NCBI GenBank assembly: GCA_028818375.1 | Contig: JAPPOB010000010.1 | Location: 1,240,001-1,304,000 of the forward strand | Origin: Anaerolineaceae bacterium | GTDB taxonomy: Bacteria > Chloroflexota > Anaerolineae > Aggregatilineales > Phototrophicaceae | Direction of reading: 5' to 3' | DNA length: 64,000 nt | Shown here: in pieces, positions 8,123 through 16,830 of the stretch | How positions within the stretch are numbered: position 1 is the first letter of the stretch | Layout of the letters: every line of letters begins with the position of its first letter | Position numbers and translations under genes: made by a program | Notes under the pieces: generated by a model | What the model saw: only the letters and a program-made list of their open reading frames with translations | Database searches by the model: none | What the model was told of the DNA's origin: nothing

Positions 8123-9097
8123 TCAGCCCTGGCCACGCCCGGCCCTTCCGGGCCAGACTTCAGGATTGGCCAGATGCGTGGGCCGTTCGCCGCGCAACAG
8201 CTGGCCGATCTGCCGCGCCGTCCCGCCCCACATGGCCCGAATACCCGCCTCCGTATGGGAAGCGATGTGCGGCGTCACCACGACGTTCGACATCTTTAGC
8301 AAGGGATTGTCCGGTTCCGGCGGCTCCGGATCGAAGACGTCGAGGCCGGCGCCGGCCAGGTACCCTTCCTGCAGGACCCTGATCAGGGCCGCCTCATCCA
8401 GCACCGCCCCCCGGCTGGCATTGACCAGATAGCTGCCGCGTTTCATCAGGCGCAGTTCCCGCTCCCCGACCAGATGGCGCGTTTCCGCTGTCAGGGGCGT
8501 ATGCAGTGAGACGACGTCGCCCCGGGTGAAGACCGCGTCCATGTCCTTCGTCAATCGGATTCCCTGCGCGACCGGCTGGTCCTGTTCGATGAAGGGATCG
8601 TGCACAAGCACCTTCATACCCAGCCCCAGGGCGCAGATTTCGGCAACGCGGCGGCCAATCCGCCCGAATCCGAGGACGCCCAGAGTCAGGCCGCGCAATT
8701 CCGTGCCGCGCATCTCCGCGCGAGGGATGTCCGCTCCGCGCAACTGCATGTCGCCCGTCATGACCCGTTTGGCCGCGGCCAGCAACAGGGCAACCGTATG
8801 TTCCGCCGTGGATTCAGTCGGGGCATCGGGATTGTGGCAGACCAGAATCCCCCGTTCGCCCGCCGCGTCGAAGTCAATCTGATCAAGGCCAATCCCGGGC
8901 CTGGCCAGCAACTGAAACTGTGGGCCGACGTGGTCCATGAAAGCGCCATCGGTCACCCGCCCGCCGCCACTGACGACCACCGTCGAACCCGGCAAGCTGT
9001 CCTCGTCACCGCCACTGACGACCTCGGCCATGCCGGCAAGGGTCTCCACGATGTCCGCCGGCGGAGTCAAGGCCCCGATCCATAGTTTGGGTTTCAC
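8123..9097 (-). CDS. D-2-hydroxyacid dehydrogenase (copy B)
   Basis: 324-residue paralogue of the following gene, starting at GTG 9097 with AAGGGAG upstream. The nucleotide-binding motif is GVLGFGRIGRRVAEI. The full catalytic set is present: Arg in NASRGAVLDEAAL, Glu in GLDVFDPEPPE and His in TPHIASHTEAG. Copies A and B share the segments ESTAEHTV, MKRGSYL and NPEVWPGR, so they arose by tandem duplication. The gene lies 73 bases after the thiamine-diphosphate enzyme and is probably in one transcript with it. It likely reduces or oxidises a glyoxylate/pyruvate-type intermediate of the pathway. Confidence 0.9.
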   Translation of the reverse strand: MKPKLWIGALTPPADIVETLAGMAEVVSGGDEDSLPGSTVVVSGGGRVTDGAFMDHVGPQFQLLARPGIGLDQIDFDAAGERGILVCHNPDAPTESTAEHTVALLLAAAKRVMTGDMQLRGADIPRAEMRGTELRGLTLGVLGFGRIGRRVAEICALGLGMKVLVHDPFIEQDQPVAQGIRLTKDMDAVFTRGDVVSLHTPLTAETRHLVGERELRLMKRGSYLVNASRGAVLDEAALIRVLQEGYLAGAGLDVFDPEPPEPDNPLLKMSNVVVTPHIASHTEAGIRAMWGGTARQIGQLLRGERPTHLANPEVWPGRAGRGQG

Positions 9098-9170
9098 AGA
9101 TCTGTACTCCCTTCAGGCACCCTGATTCGGGTGGTCCGCCCGTGCCAGGCGGATGCGTGACTGCTTTCCG

Positions 9171-10823
9171 TCAATGCGACGAGACGTTGCGGAAGTTGGA
9201 AAAGGTGATTTCCTCGCTGGTGATGACTTCCAGCAGGGCGGCCTGGCCCTCTTCCGTCGCCCTTTTGGCCCGCTGCAACGCCGCCCCCACCTCCTCCGGC
9301 TCCTCGACCCGCTCGGCGTAACCGCCCATGGCGCGCGCCATGTCAGCATAATCGCCGCCCAGGTCCCGGGTGCGGTACAGCCGGTGGGAGAGGACGCGGG
9401 AAGGCGTTTCGATGGCCATGGTGGAATTGTTGAAGACTACCGTCAGGATGGGGATGTCACAGCGCACTGCCGTCTCAAAGTCCAGACCGGTCATGCCGAA
9501 GGCCGCGTCGCCCATGAAGTTGACGCAGAACTTGTCCGGCTGCGCCAGTTTGGCCCCCATGATCAGACCCAGCCCCGTCCCCAGGGCGTGGGACTTGCCC
9601 CAACCCATATAGCCGCGCGGCGTGGTGGCGCGGTAAAAGGGCAGCATCTGGTTGCGCGGGCTGCCGGAATCGTGGGTGACGATCGTTTCGGCAGGATCGA
9701 CCAGCTTAATCATCTCCCAGATCGCCCGGTAAGGTGTGATCGGCTTTTCCGAAGAGCTGAGTTTGGGCATCCATTCGCGGAGCCAGTCCTCCCTCTTGCG
9801 CTCTATGAGTGCGGCCGTGGCGCCATCGTCAGTCGACTTCGCGCCCAGGTCCTGGACGGCCTCGATGAACTGGCGCAACACCAGTTTCGCGTCGCCGAGG
9901 ATCGGATGGTCCGTCGGATGGTGTTTGTTGAGGTCGCGCTCGTCGTTGGTGGCGTGGATGATCGTTTTGCCGGACGGCAGGGTGACGTGCATGAAATGGG
10001 CGGTCAGGCTGCAACCGATGGCGAGGACCAGGTCCGCCGCGTGCAGAAAGTGGTGCGCCGGCCCGGTCATGACGCCGCCGCCGGCCGCCCCCAGCGACAG
10101 GGGATGGTCTTCCGGAAAGCCGCTCTTGCCCTCCATGGTGGTCATGACCGGCAGCTGCAAGGACTCTGCCAACTCGACCAGGTCGTCACTGGCTTCCGCA
10201 TAAAGCACGCCCTGACCGGCGAGGATGACGGGGCATTTAGCCTCTACCAATGCGCGCGTGGCCTTCTCGATGTCCTGCGGGTCTCCGGCCGTGCGGGTGG
10301 CTTTCACCGGCCGGTAGTCCAGAGCGGCCTCATCCACCTCCTCGAGGGCCACGTCTTCCGGAATCTCGACCATGGCCGGCCCCGCCCTGCCCTGCTTCAT
10401 CGCGTTGAAGGCGCGGCGCATCACCGACCCGACGTCTTGCGCCACGTTGATCGTCTCAACCGACTTCAACACCGATTCAAAGGCGCGCGCCGAACTGAAG
10501 TGCGGGTAAACCTGCGCCCGATCCCGGCGGTGCCCCAGGGGCAGGACCAGCAGCGGCACGGAGTCGGAAAAAGCGGTGGCGACGCCGGCGAAGGCGTTTT
10601 CTGCGCCGGGGCCGAATTGCATGGCAAAGGCGCCGACCGGGTTCCCGTTGGTCATGCGCGCGTAGCCGTCGGCCATGCCGACTCCCACCCGCTCCTGGCG
10701 GCACACCACCGGGCGGATGCCGACGCCCGCCGCCGACTCGATGACGGGTGTCGTTGGGAAGGTGGCGAGGAAGGCCACGCCTTCCTGCTTCATGATCTGT
10801 GCAATGGCATCAATAACGCGCAC
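9171..10823 (-). CDS. Thiamine-diphosphate-dependent enzyme (acetolactate synthase-like)
   Basis: 550 residues from GTG 10823, with AGGAGG six bases upstream. It has the three-domain layout of the acetolactate synthase / benzoylformate decarboxylase family: N-terminal pyrimidine-binding domain with the activating Glu44 in CRQERVGVGMADGYAR, a central domain, and a C-terminal cofactor domain with MGDAAFGMTGLDFETAVR ... NN. The usual GDG is GDA here. The family decarboxylates or ligates 2-oxoacids. Its neighbours, a dehydratase and two hydroxyacid dehydrogenases, suggest it acts on a 2-oxoacid produced in the same pathway. It is probably not the biosynthetic IlvB, as no small subunit or ilv genes are adjacent. 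Confidence 0.85.
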   Translation of the reverse strand: MRVIDAIAQIMKQEGVAFLATFPTTPVIESAAGVGIRPVVCRQERVGVGMADGYARMTNGNPVGAFAMQFGPGAENAFAGVATAFSDSVPLLVLPLGHRRDRAQVYPHFSSARAFESVLKSVETINVAQDVGSVMRRAFNAMKQGRAGPAMVEIPEDVALEEVDEAALDYRPVKATRTAGDPQDIEKATRALVEAKCPVILAGQGVLYAEASDDLVELAESLQLPVMTTMEGKSGFPEDHPLSLGAAGGGVMTGPAHHFLHAADLVLAIGCSLTAHFMHVTLPSGKTIIHATNDERDLNKHHPTDHPILGDAKLVLRQFIEAVQDLGAKSTDDGATAALIERKREDWLREWMPKLSSSEKPITPYRAIWEMIKLVDPAETIVTHDSGSPRNQMLPFYRATTPRGYMGWGKSHALGTGLGLIMGAKLAQPDKFCVNFMGDAAFGMTGLDFETAVRCDIPILTVVFNNSTMAIETPSRVLSHRLYRTRDLGGDYADMARAMGGYAERVEEPEEVGAALQRAKRATEEGQAALLEVITSEEITFSNFRNVSSH

Positions 10824-10939
10824 CTGAACCTCCTGGCGGGCAAAACAGGGTGAACTGGCGCCGGATTATGGCATCGAAAGCGCCGGAAGGCGATTTTCCG
10901 CAAATCAGGCGCGGCAGCAGCCGTTATCGCCCCTGGCTT

Positions 10940-12034
10940 TCATCGACAGTCCTGCTCGAATTCAGCGATGGCGTCCATGTCCAGGCGGACGCCGTGGCCG
11001 GGCGCTTCGCCAGCCTGCATGATTCCCTCCCGCAGGACGGGAGGATCGTGCATGAAGCGCTCCAGCCCGAAACTGTGCACTTCCATCAGCGAGGGGTTGG
11101 GCACGGCGGCCAGCAAATGCAGGTGCAACTCGTGCACGCCGTGCGAAGTAACCGGCAAATTATGGGCCTGGGCCAGGCGCGCGACCTGCATCCAGGGCGT
11201 GATGCCGCCGATGTTGGAGACGTCCGGCTCCGGAAAATCGACGGCCTCTTCGGCCATCAGGTGCCGGAACTCATAGACCGTGCGGAAATTCTCGCCAGCC
11301 GCCAGGGGCGCGCCGCCCTCGCGCGCGATGCGGCCGTGCCCGCGATAGTCGTCCGGAATGGTCGGTTCTTCCAGCCAGTAGATGTCGTACTCGCGGAAGG
11401 CCCGCGCCGCGCGAATGGCCTGCTCGACGCTCCAGCGCATGTTGGCGTCCACCATCAGGGGGATGTCCGGCCCGATCAAGTCGCGCAGCGCGCGCACGCG
11501 TTCGACGTCCTCGCGCAAACGCTCACGCCCGACCTTGATCTTGATGGCGCGGAAGCCGGCCTCCAGGTTGGCCTGGGTCTGCGCCAGCAAATCATCCAGA
11601 GACAGCTGCAGGTCAATGCCGCCGGCGTAGGCACGCGCGTAACCCTGGCAGCCACCCAGCAGGCGCCAGAGCGGCTCGCCCTCGCGGTTTCCGCGCAGGT
11701 CCCACAGGGCGATGTCCACCGCCGCCATCGCAAAGGACGCCAGCCCGCCGCGACCGATATAATGCAGTTGCCACCACATCCGTTGCCAGATCTGCTCGAT
11801 GCGCCGCGGGTCCGCCCCTTTCAGCAGGGGGCACAGGGACCGGTCGATCAGCGCGCGCAGGGCGGCCCCACCCTCGCCAATGGTGTAGCTGTAGCCCAGC
11901 CCGGCGCGGCCTTCGTCGTCGCGCAGGGTGACGGTCACCAGTTCGAAATGGGTCATCTGGCCGTGCGTGGCGTCGCTCATGGGGTGGATGAGCGGCACAC
12001 GGTACAGGCGGGTCTGGATGTCGGCAATAATCAT
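10940..12034 (-). CDS. Enolase-superfamily (mandelate racemase/muconate lactonizing-like) dehydratase
   Basis: 364 residues from ATG 12034 (AGGAG eight bases upstream). N-terminal capping domain, then a TIM barrel with the mandelate-racemase-group residues: Lys165 and Lys167 in AIKIKVG, metal ligands Asp196 (VDANMRW), Glu222 (WLEEP) and Glu248 (AAGENF), and His298 in TSHGVHE. Most such enzymes dehydrate sugar acids to 2-keto-3-deoxy acids. It is the first gene of a four-gene minus-strand run (dehydratase, TPP enzyme, two dehydrogenases), which fits a sugar-acid degradation route. The exact acid cannot be told from the sequence. Confidence 0.88.
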   Translation of the reverse strand: MIIADIQTRLYRVPLIHPMSDATHGQMTHFELVTVTLRDDEGRAGLGYSYTIGEGGAALRALIDRSLCPLLKGADPRRIEQIWQRMWWQLHYIGRGGLASFAMAAVDIALWDLRGNREGEPLWRLLGGCQGYARAYAGGIDLQLSLDDLLAQTQANLEAGFRAIKIKVGRERLREDVERVRALRDLIGPDIPLMVDANMRWSVEQAIRAARAFREYDIYWLEEPTIPDDYRGHGRIAREGGAPLAAGENFRTVYEFRHLMAEEAVDFPEPDVSNIGGITPWMQVARLAQAHNLPVTSHGVHELHLHLLAAVPNPSLMEVHSFGLERFMHDPPVLREGIMQAGEAPGHGVRLDMDAIAEFEQDCR

Positions 12035-12558
12035 AGGGGTTCTCCTGCAAACCGGCGCCGAAAGCCTGGCCCCTTGCCTCTTTTGCGGGACCTTTGGCTC
12101 GTCATTTGACAGTTCCGGCGCGCGAATCCTGGCCAGGCAGCGATCCACGGGCAAGTGACTACAGTGGACGCCCTGCGGCGCCGGCCCGATCCGGCAATCT
12201 GTGCAGATTGTCGGCAAAAGCGCGGCCTTTTGCCCCGACAGCCATCTTATCGTATCAGGCAGTCTCCCTGTGGGCAGAGACCGGACGAGACGCAAGAAAC
12301 CGGCAGTTTCACCGCGCGCCAGTACATGATTAAGCCGCCCTGCCGGCCGATCAGCGCCACCACAACGCGCTTCGATAACCTGTGGGATGCGACGCAGGAA
12401 CGAACGAACAGGACGGCTGCGTCATTCATGGCCCCTGCCCCCTGGTCTGCAAGGGCAAGATCCGGCTTTGCTACAAGGGCACGCCGTTGGACAGGCCGCC
12501 GGCGCGAGCCCTTTGGCGGCGCCCGCCGAACCGACCAAACCCTGCCCTGCAGATTCAG
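12035..12558. other. Non-coding interval with two hairpins
   Basis: About 520 bases without a convincing gene. A perfect inverted repeat CAATCTG-TG-CAGATTG lies at 12195-12210 and a GCAAAAG/CTTTTGC stem at 12214-12233, directly side by side. They lie upstream of the minus-strand catabolic run (start 12034), so they could be leader or operator structures. No T tract and no clear -10 box is seen. Confidence 0.4.
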
Positions 12559-12630
12559 TGACCCCGGCAGGATTCGAACCTGCGCCACGCGGATTAAAAG
12601 TCCGCTGTTCTGCCACTGAACTACGGGGCC
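12559..12630 (-). tRNA. tRNA-Lys(TTT)
   Basis: On the minus strand the sequence folds as a cloverleaf. Acceptor GGCCCCG pairs with CGGGGTC (one G-T pair), followed by discriminator A. The D arm follows TAGTTCAGTGGCAGAACA. The anticodon stem GCGGA/TCCGC encloses CTTTTAA, giving anticodon TTT. The T arm contains GGTTCGAATCC. CCA is not encoded (CTG follows), so it must be added enzymatically. Confidence 0.95.
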
Positions 12631-12715
12631 AGGAACGGCCATTATCCACAGGGCAGCAGCGCGTGCAAGCGGCGTCCTGCCCTTCTTCAGGGGACGCCGC
12701 GCTGGCCCTATCCGC

Positions 12716-12721
12716 TATACT
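12716..12721 (+). promoter_or_regulatory. -10 box of the GNAT/two-component operon
   Basis: TATACT 30 bases before the GTG start at 12751, giving a leader of about 22 bases that holds a strong AGGAGGAGG ribosome site. No recognisable -35 is present. Confidence 0.5.
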
Positions 12722-12750
12722 GGGCGGCGTTCCGTCAGGAGGAGGAGCGC

Positions 12751-13755
12751 GTGTCCACGATAGCCGCGCCCGGCAGCCGCAGCGCCGACGGACTGCGCCC
12801 GGTTAACCTGCGCAGCGACCTCGGCGAACTGGCCGACCTCATCGAACTGGTCTTTAGCCCTGGTATGGACCGCGCCGGGCGCGAGGCGGTGCGCGACATG
12901 CGACTGCTGGGTCGCAGTGGCCTGGGCGCCCTGCCCGGAATGAGTGACATCGTGCAGGGGATGGGCCAGGGCTACGTCTGGGTGGAACAGGGACGTCTCG
13001 TAGGAAACATCTCGCTCTTCGCCAGCAACAGGCCGCAGGTGGACACCTGGCTCATCGCCAACGTCGCCGTCCATCCGGGCTACCGCCGGCGTGGCATTGG
13101 CGACCGGCTGGTGGCGGCCGCCGTCGCACAGATTCGTCACCGTGGCGGACGCCTCGCCCTCCTGCAGGTTGATTGCGACAACGAGGCGGCGCAACGCCTC
13201 TACCAACACCGCGGCTTCCACGTCGAGCGCGCCTGGACACACTGGCGCCGTGATGCCAGCATCCGCGCTCTGCCGGATGTCGCGGCCGACGGGCCGCGCA
13301 TTTCAAACCTGCGTCGCGGCGAGTGGCAGGCCGAATTCAACCTGGCGCAGCGGCTGCGCCCGATGGAACGCGGCGGTCTGGGCTGGCAACGCCCCCTGCG
13401 CCGCGACGAGTTCCGGCGTCCGCTGTCGCGCCGCCTCAACGACTGGCTGAACATGCGCGGCCAGGACCGCCTCGCCGTCCGCAGCGAAGACGACAGGCGT
13501 TTGCTTGCCAGCCTGTGGATCGATCACGGCCTGCTGACGGCGTCAACACAGTTGACCCTGTTCGCCGACGAGCAGCGGCAGGCGGCCAACGCAGCCACGC
13601 TGCTCGCTTCGGCGGTCCGCCGCCATGGCATCGGGCGTCACAGCCTGCTGCTCGAACACCCGGCCGACGAACAGGCCGTGAGCGGGGTATTGCGCAGCCT
13701 TTATTTCCGCCCCCTGCGCGAGGTGCTGCACATGCGCCAGGATCTTCCCTCATGA
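12751..13755 (+). CDS. GNAT-family N-acetyltransferase
   Basis: 334 residues from GTG 12751, with AGGAGGAGG just upstream. Residues ~20-160 form a GNAT domain whose acetyl-CoA motif A is VAVHPGYRRRGIGDRL (104-120), followed by VDCDNEAAQRLYQHRGF, the typical beta5-alpha4 end. The C-terminal half (~165-334) has no strong motif and may be a degenerate second GNAT fold. The substrate is unknown. Its stop overlaps the response regulator start (ATGA), so translation is coupled and it may work with, or be expressed alongside, the two-component system. Confidence 0.85.
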   Translation: MSTIAAPGSRSADGLRPVNLRSDLGELADLIELVFSPGMDRAGREAVRDMRLLGRSGLGALPGMSDIVQGMGQGYVWVEQGRLVGNISLFASNRPQVDTWLIANVAVHPGYRRRGIGDRLVAAAVAQIRHRGGRLALLQVDCDNEAAQRLYQHRGFHVERAWTHWRRDASIRALPDVAADGPRISNLRRGEWQAEFNLAQRLRPMERGGLGWQRPLRRDEFRRPLSRRLNDWLNMRGQDRLAVRSEDDRRLLASLWIDHGLLTASTQLTLFADEQRQAANAATLLASAVRRHGIGRHSLLLEHPADEQAVSGVLRSLYFRPLREVLHMRQDLPS

Positions 13756-14441
13756 GCGAACGAATCTTCCTGGTGGATGACGAGCAACATATCATCGATT
13801 TGGTACGCCTCTATCTGCAACAGGAAGGCTTTCGGGTCGAGAGCGCCGGCGAAGGCCAGGAGGCGCTGGACCGGATTCTGGCGCAGCCACCGGACCTGGT
13901 CGTGCTCGACCTGATGTTGCCCGGTCTGGATGGCCGCGAGATCTGCCGGCGTGTGCGCGCCCGCTCGGACCTGCCAATCATCATGCTTACTGCGCGCGAC
14001 GATGACGTAGACAAAATCGTCGGCCTCGAACTGGGCGCTGACGATTACCTCACCAAGCCCTTCAACCCACGTGAACTGCTGGCGCGCATCCGCGCCATTC
14101 TGCGTCGCAGCGTGCAAAGGGGTGATGCCCAGGGGGACGAACGGCCACTTGTCATCGGCAATCTGCGCATTCTGCCGACACAGTACCGCGTCCAGCTGGA
14201 TGGTGTGGAGGTTCGTTTGCGTCGCCTTGAATTTGACCTGCTCCACACCCTGGCCCGCCGCCCCGGCATGGTCTTCAGCCGCGACCAACTGCTCAGCCTG
14301 GTCTGGGACTATGAAGTGCCCGGCCAGACCCGCACGGTAGACGTCCATATCGCCCACCTGCGCCACAAGCTGGCGGGCATGCAGGCCGGCATTGAAACGG
14401 TCTGGGGTGTCGGTTACCGACTGGAGACCCTGCGACCGTGA
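13752..14441 (+). CDS. OmpR-family response regulator
   Basis: 229 residues from ATG 13752, which overlaps the preceding stop by four bases. Receiver domain residues 3-115: acidic pair Asp9-Asp10, phospho-acceptor Asp53 in VVLDLMLPGLDG, Thr80 in IIMLTARDD and Lys102 in YLTKPF. The C-terminal winged-helix (Trans_reg_C) shows LRRLEFDLLHTLARRPG ... VDVHIAHLRHKL. It binds DNA when phosphorylated by the partner kinase encoded next. Targets are not visible here. Overlaps on both sides (ATGA, GTGA) show a tightly coupled operon. Confidence 0.95.
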   Translation: MSERIFLVDDEQHIIDLVRLYLQQEGFRVESAGEGQEALDRILAQPPDLVVLDLMLPGLDGREICRRVRARSDLPIIMLTARDDDVDKIVGLELGADDYLTKPFNPRELLARIRAILRRSVQRGDAQGDERPLVIGNLRILPTQYRVQLDGVEVRLRRLEFDLLHTLARRPGMVFSRDQLLSLVWDYEVPGQTRTVDVHIAHLRHKLAGMQAGIETVWGVGYRLETLRP

Positions 14442-15925
14442 AGCTGCAGGCGCGGCTGCTGCTCTCCTACCTGCTGCTGATCGGGGTCACCCTGAGCGTC
14501 ATCGTGGCCATTTTGCTCTTCGCCCTGGGGACGCGACCGGCGCCGCCGCTGGCGCTCTATCGCCAGTTAATCAGCAATTTGCAGGTCGGTCTGCGCAGCC
14601 TGAATCTGGAGGAACTGGTCGGCGGCGCCTGGCCACCAACGGGCGAGTTGTCAGACCATTGGCTGCATTCGCTGGCCGAGGCGACTGACGTGCGCGTCCT
14701 GCTGATCGACCTGTCCGAACCCCCTCGCGTGCGCTTCGACAGCAGCAGCCTGCTTGAGGCAGCCGCGCCCCTGCAGTTGCGCCGCGACGTCGCGGTCAAC
14801 AGCCTGTTGCCGCTTCCAGGCCGCGGGCGTCCCGAGATCATCGCCGGCAGTTTCAGAGAGGCGGATGACACTGAATGGTTGTTCATCGGCCTGCCCCCCG
14901 GACGCCCCCGCGCTGCGAATCACGCGCTTGTGCTGGCCAGTCCCCGGCCTCGCCAGAGCCTGGGCGAGGCGCTCAACGAATTTGGCGCCGCCCTGGGCGC
15001 TCCCCTGCTGCAGGCGGCGCTGGCGGGCGCCCTCGCAGCCATCGTCCTTTCCCTGGCGGTCAGTCGCACCATCGCCGGCCCCCTGCAGCAGATCGCCGGC
15101 GCCGCGCGCGCTATCGCCCGTGGGGAGCATGACCAGCGTGTGTCGGTGAGCGGCCCGCCGGAGATGCAGGACGTGGCGACTGCCTTTAACCAGATGAGCA
15201 GCGAGGTCCAGGCCACGCAGCAGGCGCAGAAGGACTTCCTCGTCAACGTCTCACATGATTTGCGGACGCCGCTCACCTCGATCCAGGGCTATTCGCAGGC
15301 GATTATTGACGGCGCGGCGCAGGATGCGGTGGCAGCCGCGCGCGTCGTTCACGAGGAGGCCGGCCGTCTCAATCGCATGGTTACCGGAATCAGCGATCTC
15401 GCGCGCCTGCAGGACCCGCGGCTGACGCCAGCGCTGGAAGCCCTGGACGTTGGCGGCATCATCGACGGGGTCGTGAAGCGCCTGGCTGTAGTGGCGGACG
15501 CGCAACAGGTGACCCTTGAGCAGCGTTGCGATGCCCTGCCGACCCTGCGCGGGGATGGCGACCGCCTCGTCCAGGTGATGACCAACCTGCTGGACAACGC
15601 CATTCGCTTCACGCCCGCCGGCGGTGAGGTGCGGGTCAGCGCCGGCGAAAAAGACAGGGGCGTCGAAATCAGGATTGTGGACAATGGCGCCGGCATCCCG
15701 CCGGAGGACCTGCCGCGCGTCTTCGAGCGCTTCTTTCAGGTGGACAGGGCGCGCGGCCCTCGCCGTGGCAGCGGCCTGGGGCTGGCCATCGCCCGGGAGA
15801 TCGTGCAGGCCCACGGCGGCAAAATCCACGCCCGCAGCGAGGGGCCGGGCAAGGGCAGTACTTTCACAGTCTGGTTGCCCCTGGCGGGGCCGGCCGCAAC
15901 TTCAAACGGGGAGGGTGTGGCATGA
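14438..15925 (+). CDS. Sensor histidine kinase
   Basis: 495-residue membrane kinase, GTG start overlapping the regulator stop. TM1 is about residues 7-30, followed by a ~150-residue extracytoplasmic sensor region, TM2 at about 190-212, and a HAMP linker. Then come the dimerisation/phospho-acceptor box FLVNVSHDLRTPLTSIQGYS (His near 272) and an ATPase domain with N box (TNLLDNAIRFTP), G1 (DNGAGIP), F box (VFERFFQVD) and G2 (GSGLGLAIA). It autophosphorylates and passes phosphate to the OmpR-type regulator upstream. The sensor region has no recognised ligand domain. The stop overlaps the next gene. Confidence 0.95.
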   Translation: MKLQARLLLSYLLLIGVTLSVIVAILLFALGTRPAPPLALYRQLISNLQVGLRSLNLEELVGGAWPPTGELSDHWLHSLAEATDVRVLLIDLSEPPRVRFDSSSLLEAAAPLQLRRDVAVNSLLPLPGRGRPEIIAGSFREADDTEWLFIGLPPGRPRAANHALVLASPRPRQSLGEALNEFGAALGAPLLQAALAGALAAIVLSLAVSRTIAGPLQQIAGAARAIARGEHDQRVSVSGPPEMQDVATAFNQMSSEVQATQQAQKDFLVNVSHDLRTPLTSIQGYSQAIIDGAAQDAVAAARVVHEEAGRLNRMVTGISDLARLQDPRLTPALEALDVGGIIDGVVKRLAVVADAQQVTLEQRCDALPTLRGDGDRLVQVMTNLLDNAIRFTPAGGEVRVSAGEKDRGVEIRIVDNGAGIPPEDLPRVFERFFQVDRARGPRRGSGLGLAIAREIVQAHGGKIHARSEGPGKGSTFTVWLPLAGPAATSNGEGVA

Positions 15926-16385
15926 AGGATTCTTCGGTGACCATGCCGGACAGGAGCGTGCTTGAAGAATTCGTCGGCGCCTGGCGTAACCGTGGCATCG
16001 TATACCCGGGGCGCTTCGGACCGGGTGGCGACGTAAGCGGTGAGACCCGCTTCCACTGGCAAATGCAGGGCCGCTGGCTTTGCTTCGACAGCCGGCTGCA
16101 AATGCCCGGCATGGGCGAGTACCAGGTGCAGGGCGGTGTGACCCTGGATGACGACGGCGGCTATCGTTCCTGCGCCGCCAACAATCCTGGCAATCTCCTG
16201 GTCTACGAAGGCCGCCTTGAGGGTGGGCAAGCCCTGACATTTGCCAGGTTCACCCTCCCGGCGCGCAGCGGGCGCGTGTCGTCTACACCCTGGCTGGCGA
16301 TGGCCGCCTGCTCATGCGCTCGGAGAATTCGGCGGATGGCCGCGCCTGGTCCGTCTACTTCGAGACGGTTATGGAGCGGGCGTAG
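15922..16385 (+). pseudogene. Small soluble protein with a one-base frameshift (DUF1579-like)
   Basis: Begins at ATG 15922, overlapping the kinase stop, with EEFVGAWRNRGIVYPG ... RFHWQMQGRWLCFDSR, resembling small lipocalin-like DUF1579-type proteins. The frame is coherent to about base 16240. The natural continuation then lies one frame back: from 16275 that frame reads RVVYTLAGDGRLLMRS ... WSVYFETVMERA and ends at TAG 16383-16385, a typical end for this fold. A single base deletion between about 16240 and 16277 explains both halves. Either the gene is newly inactivated or this is an assembly error. Function unknown; last gene of the GNAT/two-component operon. Confidence 0.7.
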
Positions 16386-16423
16386 GGATTTGAAACTACC
16401 CTGGACGACTCGCCCTGCCGAAA

Positions 16424-16796
16424 TTGCCGGACCGGTTTGAGTTCGCCGGAGAAGTTCCTCCTGCCGGGCCGGAAATCTCGTTTCCAGACGCGACGATGCC
16501 GGTGGACTTGATGCTGCCCAGCAACGATGCGCGCAAACCGGTCCATTTCTCCGTTTCCCTGCAGTCGTTCGAGATTGCTTCGCGGGAACGGGGGAACGTA
16601 ACAGGTCTTCGGCATCAGGCCAGGTGTCGTCATTCACCTGCATGCCGGGATCGATACCGGAGCGCTTCCACCCGGGGAGTACGCGCTACGCCTTGTGCTT
16701 TACAACCGGGAGACCGGTGTACGCATCACCGGCCGCGACCTCCTGCCGGGGCACGTCAGCGACATTCACACCCTGCAACATATCGTGCTGGACTAG
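16424..16796 (+). pseudogene. Remnant of the C-terminal domain of the GT39 paralogue family
   Basis: Not an intact gene. One frame reads PEISFPDATMPVDLML and KPVHFSVSLQSFEIASRERG. After a frame change it continues ALPPGEYALRLVLYN, RETGVRITGRDLLPG and SDIHTLQHIVLD, then TAG at 16794-16796. This lines up along its length with the tail domain of the glycosyltransferases at 18636-24441 (SALPPGNYELHLALYDW, QTGERLIARDLQTG, MHVLQRF). No membrane part is present. It is therefore a decayed fragment about 1.8 kb upstream of the array and separated from it by three unrelated genes. Confidence 0.75.
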
Positions 16797-16830
16797 TGTT
16801 TGTGCGTGGCTGGCCGGCCGCAAACCTGTT

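Noticed and set aside
12642..12650. Perfect DnaA-box consensus TTATCCACA next to the tRNA gene
   Set aside because: Only one copy was noticed and no AT-rich region or cluster accompanies it; a nine-base match is expected about once in two windows of this size.
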